From Actinomadura atramentaria DSM 43919 (GTDB lineage: Bacteria; Actinomycetota; Actinomycetes; Streptosporangiales; Streptosporangiaceae), in contig NZ_KB907217.1 of the NCBI RefSeq assembly GCF_000381885.1, forward strand, positions 124,001-188,000: DNA of 64,000 nt, read 5' to 3'. A model generated the notes under the pieces. That model saw only the letters and a program-made list of their open reading frames with translations. It did not search any database and was not told the origin of the DNA. Made by a program: the position numbers and the translations under genes. Positions 58,117-64,000 of the stretch are shown piece by piece (the first letter of the stretch is position 1; the number at the start of each line of letters is the position of its first letter).

Positions 58117-59747
58117 GACCCCTCCAGGTACCGGTGGACGAGCGTGACCGCCATCGCGCCGTCGCCGACCGCGGCCGCGACGCGCTTGATCGAGCCCGCG
58201 CGGACGTCGCCCGCCGCGAACACGCCCGGCACGCTCGTCTCCAGGAAGTACGGCGGACGCAGCTCGGTGCCGCCGCCGTCCAGGTCCGGGCCGGTCAGGA
58301 CGTAGCCGGCCTCGTCGCGGGCCACGGCGTCGCCGAGCCAGTCGGTGCCGGGCTCCGCGCCGATGAAGACGAACAGCCACTGCGCGTCGACCGTCCGCTC
58401 GCCGTCCGGGCCGGACAGCGTGAGCCGCTGGAGGTGGTCGTCGCCCGCGCCGCCGGTGACGACGGTCCGGGTGTGGACCTCGACGTTCGGCAGTCCCTCG
58501 ATCCGCTCGATCAGGTACCGCGACATCGACGCCTCCAGGCCGTCCGCGCGGACCAGCAGGTGGACCTTCTCGGCGGTCTTGGCCAGGTGGACGGCGCACT
58601 GCCCGGCGGAGTTCGCGCCGCCGACCACGTAGACCTCCTGCTCGGCGCACGCGGGCGTCTCCGTCGTCGCCGCGCCGTAGAAGACGCCGCGGCCGGTGAA
58701 CTCCTCCAGGCCGGGGGCGTTCAGGCGGCGGTACGACACGCCGGTCGCGAGGATGACGGCGTGGGCGGCGACCTCCGTCCCGTCCGCCTGGCGGACGACG
58801 CGCGCCCGGCCGCGTTCCTCCAGGCCGGTGACGCGGCCCGTCGTGACCAGCTCGACGCCGAACCGCTCGGCCTGGCGGCGGGCCCGGTCGGCGAGCTGCG
58901 CGCCCGACACGCCGTCGGGGAACCCGAGGTAGTTCTCGATGCGGGAACTCTGCCCGGCCTGGCCGCCGGACGCGTGCTGCTCGATGAGGACCGTCCGCAG
59001 GCCCTCCGACGCCCCGTACACGGCCGCGCCGAGCCCGGCCGGGCCCGCGCCGACGACGATCAGGTCGTAGAAGTCCGCGCCCGCCTCGGTGCTGAGCCCG
59101 ACCGCGGCGGCCAGCTCGGCGTCGGTGGGCGCGGCGAGGTACGTCCCGTCCTGGGTCACGACGAGCGGCAGGTCGGGCGAGCCGGCCGCCTTCAGCAGCT
59201 CCACCGCCTCGGGGACCGTGTCGAGCAGGAACGTGTACGGGACCTGGTTGCGGGCGAGGAAGTCGCGGACCTCGTACGACCGCTCCGACCAGCGGTGCCC
59301 GACGACGCGCAGGTCGGCGGGCGTGCGGCGCTCGGTACGCCGCCACGCCTCCAGTTGCGCGTCGATGACCGGGTAGAACTTCTCCTCCGGCGGGTTCCAC
59401 GGCTTCAGCAGGTAGTGGTCGAGGTCCACGACGTTGATGGCCTGGATCGCGGCGTCCGTGTCGGCGTAGGCGGTGAGCAGGACGCGGCGCGCGTACGGGT
59501 ACAGGTCCATGGCGCGTTCCAAGAAGTCCACGCCGTTCATCTCGGGCATGCGGTGGTCGGCCAGCAGCACGGCCGTGTCGTCGCCGCGCAGTTTCAGCTC
59601 CGCGAGCGCGTCCAGCGCGGTCGGCCCGGACTCGGCGCGGACGACCCGGTAGTCCCCCGCGTAGCGGCGGCGCAGGTCGCGCGCCACCGCGCGGGAGACC
59701 CCCGGATCGTCGTCGACCGTCAGGATCACAGGTTTGGACACGTTCAT
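58113..59747 (-). CDS. receiver domain-thioredoxin-reductase-like flavoprotein fusion
   Basis: This 544-residue protein starts with a CheY-like receiver (TVDDDPGVSRAVARDL, phospho-acceptor Asp in VLLADHRMPEMNG, K in YLLKPW). After a thioredoxin-like linker comes a TrxR-type FAD/NAD(P)H domain (LIVVGAGPAGLGAAVYGASEGLRTVLIEQHASGGQAGQSSRIENYLGF; VYVVGGANSAGQCAVHLA; PGVFAAGDVRAG). The redox-active CxxC of TrxR is absent (ETPACAEQ is at that place), so it cannot be a normal thioredoxin reductase. It is cotranscribed with the kinase, its probable partner. Confidence 0.93.
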   Translation of the reverse strand: MNVSKPVILTVDDDPGVSRAVARDLRRRYAGDYRVVRAESGPTALDALAELKLRGDDTAVLLADHRMPEMNGVDFLERAMDLYPYARRVLLTAYADTDAAIQAINVVDLDHYLLKPWNPPEEKFYPVIDAQLEAWRRTERRTPADLRVVGHRWSERSYEVRDFLARNQVPYTFLLDTVPEAVELLKAAGSPDLPLVVTQDGTYLAAPTDAELAAAVGLSTEAGADFYDLIVVGAGPAGLGAAVYGASEGLRTVLIEQHASGGQAGQSSRIENYLGFPDGVSGAQLADRARRQAERFGVELVTTGRVTGLEERGRARVVRQADGTEVAAHAVILATGVSYRRLNAPGLEEFTGRGVFYGAATTETPACAEQEVYVVGGANSAGQCAVHLAKTAEKVHLLVRADGLEASMSRYLIERIEGLPNVEVHTRTVVTGGAGDDHLQRLTLSGPDGERTVDAQWLFVFIGAEPGTDWLGDAVARDEAGYVLTGPDLDGGGTELRPPYFLETSVPGVFAAGDVRAGSIKRVAAAVGDGAMAVTLVHRYLEGS

Positions 59748-59853
59748 CCCCTTTGAGCGCGACACGTGCTGACAGCCTATTCGGGCGAAGATCACCGCGC
59801 GTCGGGCTTCCCCGGCGTTCGGCCGCGTCCGGGGCATCCGCGATGATCGGAGG

Positions 59854-60909
59854 ATGACACTGCGGGTCGCACTCATCGGATACGGAACCGGAGGCTCGGT
59901 GTTCCACGCGCCGCTGATCGCGGCGACGCCGGACCTCCGGCTCGACGCGGTCGTCACCGCGGACCCCGGGCGGGCGCGGGCCGTGCGGGAGCGCTACCCG
60001 GACGCCGCCGTCCTGGACAGCGCCGACCGGCTGTGGGAGTCCACCGGACGGTTCGACCTCGTCGTCGTGACGGCGCCGAACCGGCACCACGTGCCGCTCG
60101 CCCGGACGGCGCTCACCGCCGGGATGGCCGTCGTGCTCGACAAGCCGGTGGCGGCGTCCGCGGCCGACGCCCGGTCGCTCGCGGCGCTCAGCGCGGTGCG
60201 GGGGCTGCCCGTCGTCCCGTTCCACAACCGGCGCTACGACGGGGACTTCCGCACCGTGCGGCGGCTGGTCGCGGACGGCGCGCTCGGGGACGTCCGCCGG
60301 TTCGAGTCGCGGTTCGAGCGGTGGCGGCCGGAGGTGCGCGCGGGCTGGAAGGAGAGCGCCGACCCGCGCGACGCGGGCGGCATCCTGTACGACCTCGGCT
60401 CGCACCTCATCGACCAGGCGGTGGCGCTGTTCGGCCGCCCGGAGTCGGTGTACGCGGAGATCGACGCCCGCCGTCCCGGCGCGCAGGCCCCCGACGACGT
60501 CTTCGTCGCCCTCGACCACCCCGGCGGGGAACGTTCCCACCTGTGGATGAGCGCGGTCGCGGCGGACCTGGGGCCGCGCTTCCGCGTCCTCGGCGGGGCG
60601 GCCGCCTACACGGTGCATGGCATGGACCCGCAGGAAGAGGCCCTACGCGCGGGCGGAACCCCGGCCGACCCGGGCTGGGGCCAGGTTCCCCCGTCCCGCT
60701 ACGGCCGGCTCGGCACCCCCGACTCGACCCGCCCGGAACCAACCATCCCGGGCGCCTACCAGGAGTTCTATGCGGCGGTCGCCCGCTCTCTCCGCGGCGA
60801 GGAACCCCCGCCCGTCGCCCTGGCCGACGCCATCACCGGCCTGGAGATCATCGAAGCCGCCCAGACCTCAGCCCGGACGGGCGACGCCGTCACCCCGCCG
60901 ACGCCCTGA
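59854..60909 (+). CDS. Gfo/Idh/MocA family oxidoreductase
   Basis: This 351-residue NAD(P)-dependent protein has VALIGYGTGGSVFHAPLIAATPDLRL (dinucleotide fold), VVVLDKPVAASAADAR (the EKP motif as DKP), PVVPFHNRRYDGDFRTVRRL and the catalytic region GGILYDLGSHLIDQAVALFG. Members oxidise sugars or inositol derivatives; the substrate is unknown. ATG start. It is divergent from the receiver-flavoprotein gene. Confidence 0.93.
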   Translation: MTLRVALIGYGTGGSVFHAPLIAATPDLRLDAVVTADPGRARAVRERYPDAAVLDSADRLWESTGRFDLVVVTAPNRHHVPLARTALTAGMAVVLDKPVAASAADARSLAALSAVRGLPVVPFHNRRYDGDFRTVRRLVADGALGDVRRFESRFERWRPEVRAGWKESADPRDAGGILYDLGSHLIDQAVALFGRPESVYAEIDARRPGAQAPDDVFVALDHPGGERSHLWMSAVAADLGPRFRVLGGAAAYTVHGMDPQEEALRAGGTPADPGWGQVPPSRYGRLGTPDSTRPEPTIPGAYQEFYAAVARSLRGEEPPPVALADAITGLEIIEAAQTSARTGDAVTPPTP

Positions 60910-60921
60910 CCACCCGGTAGC

Positions 60922-61080
60922 GTTTCAAAGTCCTGGCCCACGGCCCTCGCCTGGCGGCTCGGGCCTGACCGGGCCTGTGCGAGCGCGGCATCGCTCCGCG
61001 ATCTGTCCGGCGAAGCTCGCCTCCGGCTCGCTTCACCGGCCAGTCAACGCACTTGCGCTGGGGCTGAGGCACTTTGAGAC
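60922..61080. repeat. inverted-repeat-bounded element of about 159 bp
   Basis: GTTTCAAAGTCCT (60922-60934) and AGGCACTTTGAGAC (61067-61080) are near-perfect reverse complements, differing at one base and one insertion. They bound a non-coding segment rich in short palindromes. Size and shape fit a MITE-like or intergenic palindromic repeat element. No target duplication is obvious. The whole 60910-61275 gap (366 bp) holds this element and the tandem repeat listed next; no gene is seen. Confidence 0.45.
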
Positions 61081-61116
61081 AAGCCCCTAGGCACACGGCC
61101 TCAGCGTCTCCCCCGG

Positions 61117-61190
61117 GGCACGCCGAGTCTCCCCAGGGCATGCCGGGTCTCCCTCGCGGCACGCCGGGTCTCCCTCGCGGCACGCCGGGC
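61117..61190. repeat. tandem repeat of 20-21-bp units
   Basis: Units beginning GGCACGCC or GGCATGCC start at 61117, 61137, 61158 and 61179; the second and third differ at one base in 21 (GGCAYGCCGGGTCTCCCTCGC). The fourth is partial. The array is intergenic. Confidence 0.75.
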
Positions 61191-61275
61191 GGCCGACACT
61201 CGGGCTGATGCTTCACCCGGTGGGGGCACCCATACGGCCGTTCGTCGTCGATGCGCGGTGGGTGACGGGCTTCGA

Positions 61276-61761
61276 TCAGCGGAGGGCGGGGCGGGCGGGC
61301 GCGGTGGCGGGGCCGAGATGGTGGCGGTCGCCGGTGAGGTACTCCGCGCGACGCTTGAGCGCGGCGTACTCCTTGGCGAATCCGTGCGCGGACGCGGGTT
61401 CCGCGCCCGCCGATCCCGGCTTCGGCGGCAGCAGCGCGGAGCACGCGAGAACCAGCGCGACCGCCGCGACACGCCGCATCCCTCGCCGGACACCCGACCC
61501 GCGCCCGACACGCACGACCGGATCCGTGGAACGCGGACCGCCCTGCCCCCGCACGCCGCTCCGGGAACGCGGGTAATTGGTGGGACGTGAGTCGTCCGTT
61601 GGGCGGTCCCGCGCGGGGACTGTTTGAGGCCCTGGATTCTCGGCGGCCGGGGTGGGGCAGGAAGCCTCTTCCGCGCGGTGGGCGGAATGCGCGGTGGGGT
61701 CGGGGCGCGGGGCGGGGGGTGTACGGGGCGGCGCGTCGCCGGAGCGGTCGGGGGCCGTCAC
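61276..61761 (-). CDS. hypothetical single-TM protein
   Basis: This frame has 161 residues. GTG 61761 has AAGGAGGGG 3 nt upstream. The first about 95 residues are Pro/Arg/Asp-rich and probably disordered. MRRVAAVALVLACSALLP (about residue 95) is one hydrophobic helix, followed by a small extracytoplasmic-type segment FAKEYAALKRRAEYLTGDRHHLG. The internal ATG before MRRVAAV would give a 67-residue protein with a standard signal peptide and could be the true start. Family unrecognised. Confidence 0.5.
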   Translation of the reverse strand: MTAPDRSGDAPPRTPPAPRPDPTAHSAHRAEEASCPTPAAENPGPQTVPARDRPTDDSRPTNYPRSRSGVRGQGGPRSTDPVVRVGRGSGVRRGMRRVAAVALVLACSALLPPKPGSAGAEPASAHGFAKEYAALKRRAEYLTGDRHHLGPATAPARPALR

Positions 61762-61893
61762 GGTCCCCTCCTTGTCGCGTTCGGGAACGGGTCGCCGGAC
61801 GTTACCACGCGTGGTCGGTGCGATTCCGGGCAACGCGAATCCGCGGCCCGGCCGGAAATGGACGTCCGGGCCATCACCCCGCCCCGGCCCGAG

Positions 61894-61947
61894 CCGCCCC
61901 GCCACCCCGGGCCGCCCCGCCACCCCGGGCCGCCCCGCCGCCCCGGG
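61894..61947. repeat. three 18-bp tandem repeats in the gap before the HNH gene
   Basis: CCGCCCCGCCACCCCGGG occurs at 61894-61911 and 61912-61929, and with one change at 61930-61947. A G-rich region follows on the same strand (61948-62020), which could pair with it. The gap 61762-62052 (291 bp) holds no credible gene. Confidence 0.75.
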
Positions 61948-62052
61948 CCGGAGCGGGCTCGGGGCGGCGGGCCGGGGGCTCGGGGCCGGGTGGCGGCTCG
62001 GGGCGGGGTGGCGGTCTGGCCCGGGGGCGGCGGGGAATCCGCGGGGGACCGA

Positions 62053-62493
62053 TCAGAAGTCGATCAGTTCCTCCCAGCTCGGGACGCGCAGTTCGACGCG
62101 CAGGCGCAGGCCCGCCTCCTCCGGCGTCCGGTCGCCCTTCCGGTTGTTGCACTTCCCGCACGCGAGAACGGTGTTGGCCCAGCTGTCGGCACCGCCGCGC
62201 GACTGCGGGAGGACGTGGTCGATCGTGTGCCCGCGCCGCCCGCAGTAGCCGCAGACGCCGCGTTCGCGCAGGTAGACGCCGCGCTTGCTCCACGGCGGGC
62301 GGCGGCCGTGCCGCCAGCGCATCGCGACGTACCGGACGAGCCGGAGCACCCGGGGCACGGGGAAGCGCCCGATGGTGCGGCCTTCCTCCGCCTCCTCCAC
62401 GACCGCCACCTCGCGGACCAGCATGCGGATGGCGTGCCGCAGGTCCACCTTCTGGAAGGGCTCGTACGACGCGTTGAGGACCAGTACGTCCAT
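62053..62493 (-). CDS. HNH endonuclease
   Basis: This 146-residue protein begins MDVLVLNASYEPFQKVDLRHAIRMLVREVAVVEEA and carries an HNH domain: CGYCGRRGHTIDHVLPQSRGGADSWANTVLACGKCNNRKGDRTPEEAGL, with two CxxC zinc pairs, the DH catalytic pair, and Asn. This family is widespread and chromosomal in actinobacteria. ATG 62493 with GGAGG-type upstream sequence. No mobile-element context is seen. Confidence 0.92.
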   Translation of the reverse strand: MDVLVLNASYEPFQKVDLRHAIRMLVREVAVVEEAEEGRTIGRFPVPRVLRLVRYVAMRWRHGRRPPWSKRGVYLRERGVCGYCGRRGHTIDHVLPQSRGGADSWANTVLACGKCNNRKGDRTPEEAGLRLRVELRVPSWEELIDF

Positions 62494-62521
62494 CGGTCGC
62501 CTCCTGCCGCTCGTGCGCCCG

Positions 62522-62590
62522 CTCCCCCGCCGGGACTCGAACCCGGTCCGCGCCCCGAGGGGGCGACCGCCGACCTCGGCGACCGGGGGA
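62522..62590 (-). tRNA. tRNA-like sequence (possible degenerate tRNA)
   Basis: Read on the minus strand, a 7-bp acceptor stem TCCCCCG (62590-62584)/CGGGGGA (62529-62523) is perfect, and the T-arm CCGGG-TTCGAGT-CCCGG is canonical. The D-arm (CGCC/GGCG) has a short 6-nt loop, and the anticodon stem has four pairs around CCCTCGG, giving a CTC triplet at the anticodon position. The universal U33 is replaced by C and the anticodon stem ends in a mismatch. It may therefore be a tRNA relic or a tRNA-like RNA rather than a working tRNA-Glu. Confidence 0.4.
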
Positions 62591-62858
62591 ATGGCATTCC
62601 CTTTCGATCGGCCCGCCCGTGCGAGCCTCACTCAGAGTGCCGACCCCGCCCGGCCGCGGCAAGAGATTTTCCGGGCGCACGCACGTTTTCCCGCCCCGCC
62701 GCCTCCTTTCCACGCACCGTTCCACCGACCGCACGCACCCGTTTCCCGAGGCGACACCCACCGGAAACGCCCCCGCGCCCGAGCGGGAAATCCGCCGCTC
62801 ACCGATTACCGCCCGAATACACCACCCCCGCTACTCGACCGCCACCGCCTCGACCTCG

Positions 62859-64000
62859 TCACCGGCGCGGATCTCGGCAGTCGCGGCGCGGGGTCAGCTG
62901 CGGGAGAACGGCTGCCGCGCGATTCCACCACTGCGGGTCTCCCCGGCCGGACGCCGGGATGATCTCGACGGTCGTGCGCACCGTGCCGGGAAGCGTGCGC
63001 GGCGGTCCCAACTCCACGTCCAGGCCGACGCCGCCGCGCCTCGGCGGACGACCGAAGAACCGCAGCACGTCATCGGCGTCGAGAAACCGCCGGACGCGCA
63101 CCAGCACCGGCCCATCCGGCGACGGACGCGCCAGATGCTCGGCGAGCAACCCCACCGCGACGCCCCGCAGAACGTTCGCACCGACCGCCAGGTCCCCGTA
63201 CCGCACGCCCCGCACGTCGAGTTCCGGCAACCCGAAGCGACACAACCCCCGCGTCGAAACCCGAGCCACACCCCCACCCGCACCGCAGTCCGCGCCACCA
63301 CCCGCACCGCGAGCCGAGCCGCCGCCCGCACCGTAGTCCGCGCTGCCACCCGAACCGCCGCCCATCCCGGCACCCGCAGCACCCCGCGTGCCGCCGCCCA
63401 CGCCATTCCCGGCACCGCTGCCGGCACCGCTGCGCGCGGTACCTCTCGTGCCGCCGCCCGTGCTGTCGTTCGGGGCGGCGCCGTTGTCGCCGTTCGTGTT
63501 GTGGGGCGCGGTGCCGTCCGCCGTGTCACGGGCGGTGTCGCCGGTGGGGTGGGCGGCGGGTGTGCGGTCTGCCTCGACGTAGATGCTCAGCCAGAGCGGG
63601 TTCAGGACGAAGGTCGTCGGTTCGGTCGGGGGGACGGTGTCGGTGGGGAGGACGCGGCAGGCGTCGAGGTCGGCGACGCGGCCGCCGGTGAGCAGCGCCA
63701 GGACGCGCGCTATGAGGCGGAGGGCCTGGACGAGACGGGGCTGGGTGAACCGTGCGGCGCGTGCCGGAACACCGGAGGGCGGACGGGCCGGGGCACGTCC
63801 GGGCGGGCGCAGGGCGACGAGCGTGCGGTGCGGCGCGTCGAGGACGGCGGCGGCGCGCTGGGCGGCGAGTTCGGGCGGCAGCGGGTCCGCACACGGGTCC
63901 GTCCGCAGGGACGGCGAGCCGAGCAGGTCGCGTGCCGTCGCCGCGACCGGGCCGCCGCCGAGCGCCCGGCGCACGGCCGCGCGCGGATCACCGCCGGGCG
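62859..64000 (-). CDS. hypothetical protein with Gly-rich centre (partial; start outside the window)
   Basis: The frame is open from the right edge to a TGA at 62859. An N-terminal part includes RLVQALRLIARVLALLTGGRVADLDACRVLP and FVLNPLWLSIYVEAD. A Gly/Ala/Thr/Asn-rich low-complexity segment of about 90 residues follows, then a C-terminal part CRFGLPELDVRGVRYGDLAVGANVLRGVAVGLLAEHLA. The two ends resemble the halves of a DUF4261-like domain split by the linker; this is tentative. The GTG at 63974 could be a start, but the frame continues upstream without a stop. Confidence 0.6.
   Translation of the reverse strand, partial: PGGDPRAAVRRALGGGPVAATARDLLGSPSLRTDPCADPLPPELAAQRAAAVLDAPHRTLVALRPPGRAPARPPSGVPARAARFTQPRLVQALRLIARVLALLTGGRVADLDACRVLPTDTVPPTEPTTFVLNPLWLSIYVEADRTPAAHPTGDTARDTADGTAPHNTNGDNGAAPNDSTGGGTRGTARSGAGSGAGNGVGGGTRGAAGAGMGGGSGGSADYGAGGGSARGAGGGADCGAGGGVARVSTRGLCRFGLPELDVRGVRYGDLAVGANVLRGVAVGLLAEHLARPSPDGPVLVRVRRFLDADDVLRFFGRPPRRGGVGLDVELGPPRTLPGTVRTTVEIIPASGRGDPQWWNRAAAVLPQLTPRRDCRDPRR

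Noticed and set aside
58113..60618. Extension of the sensor kinase or flavoprotein frame to a protein of about 1300 residues
   Set aside because: The upstream part is antisense or out of frame to the receiver-flavoprotein and Gfo/Idh/MocA genes; the ATG at 58116 with 4-bp overlap is the natural start.
61117..61190. Possible CRISPR array
   Set aside because: The repeats are directly adjacent without unique spacers, and no cas genes are present.
61101..61511. Minus-strand 136-codon frame overlapping the repeat array
   Set aside because: It runs through the tandem repeats, gives an Arg/Pro-rich sequence, and overlaps the better-supported frame at 61276-61761.

Overview
The window is about 75% GC with strong third-position G/C bias, frequent GTG starts and chains of 4-bp stop/start overlaps. 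It carries markers of filamentous or mycolata-related actinobacteria: an EspR-like regulator, the divergent RamB/isocitrate lyase pair, a glucosyl-3-phosphoglycerate synthase of mycobacterial length, an F420-type luciferase-like oxidoreductase, and the DUF3618/holin-X membrane pair. An Actinomadura-like (Thermomonosporaceae/Streptosporangiales) chromosome is my best guess; the sequence does not fix the genus. I see no insertion sequence, prophage, CRISPR array or rRNA. No gene is clearly interrupted except those cut by the window edges.

Region 1 (1-4.2 kb) is ordinary: a thioesterase tail, a SnoaL-like protein, a YihY/BrkB-type membrane protein, DUF3618 and holin-X-like envelope proteins, and a 14-TM multidrug exporter.

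Region 2 (about 4.25-38 kb, perhaps to 39.5 kb) looks like a biosynthetic gene cluster with no NRPS or PKS megasynthase. It has three transcription blocks. Block A (minus, 10389 to 5191, perhaps on to 4254) holds a thioester-reductase-like SDR, an ACP, a fatty acyl-AMP ligase, a nucleotidyltransferase-fold protein, an unrecognised 168-aa protein, an SRPBCC protein and a thioesterase. Block B (plus, 10454-24335) holds a UbiA-like membrane protein, an R2-like diiron oxidase, a LysE exporter, an AurF-type diiron N-oxygenase homologue, a divergent carbamoyltransferase, both subunits of a B12-dependent glutamate mutase-like enzyme, an EamA exporter, an FAD/NAD(P) enzyme, an acyl-AMP ligase, a clavaminate-synthase-like oxygenase, a quinone-reductase-like enzyme and an SbnA-like 2,3-diaminopropionate-pathway enzyme. 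Block C (minus, 36526 to 25066) holds a NagA-like amidohydrolase, two paralogous cupins, a formamidase-like hydrolase, a PurN-like formyltransferase, an NDK-like protein, two class III aminotransferases, a HAD phosphatase, a BFD-type [2Fe-2S] protein and a PEP-synthase/rifampin-phosphotransferase-like enzyme. Near-identical promoters plus a shared 16-18 bp palindrome (CATCACYTWWRAGTGATG) control the three blocks, which ties them into one regulon. An EspR-like XRE regulator (24576), an ImmA/IrrE protease (36927) and a DUF6545-only protein (37321) are candidate cluster-situated regulators.

Region 3 (38-44.7 kb) holds an amine oxidase, an aldehyde dehydrogenase and an alcohol dehydrogenase, which could act as an amine-to-acid route or as cluster tailoring, then an acyl-CoA dehydrogenase behind twin operators and the methylglucose-lipopolysaccharide initiating enzyme GpgS.

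Region 4 (44.9-64 kb) is mostly housekeeping: RamB/AceA of the glyoxylate shunt, small paralogous proteins, an aldehyde dehydrogenase, an F420-type oxidoreductase, a PucR regulator divergent from a class II aldolase, an HTH-TM-DPBB fusion, a cyclic-nucleotide-domain sensor kinase with a receiver-thioredoxin-reductase fusion, a Gfo/Idh/MocA oxidoreductase, an HNH endonuclease and a partial Gly-rich protein. The 60.9-62.6 kb stretch is repeat-rich and contains a possible small inverted-repeat element and a tRNA-like sequence.
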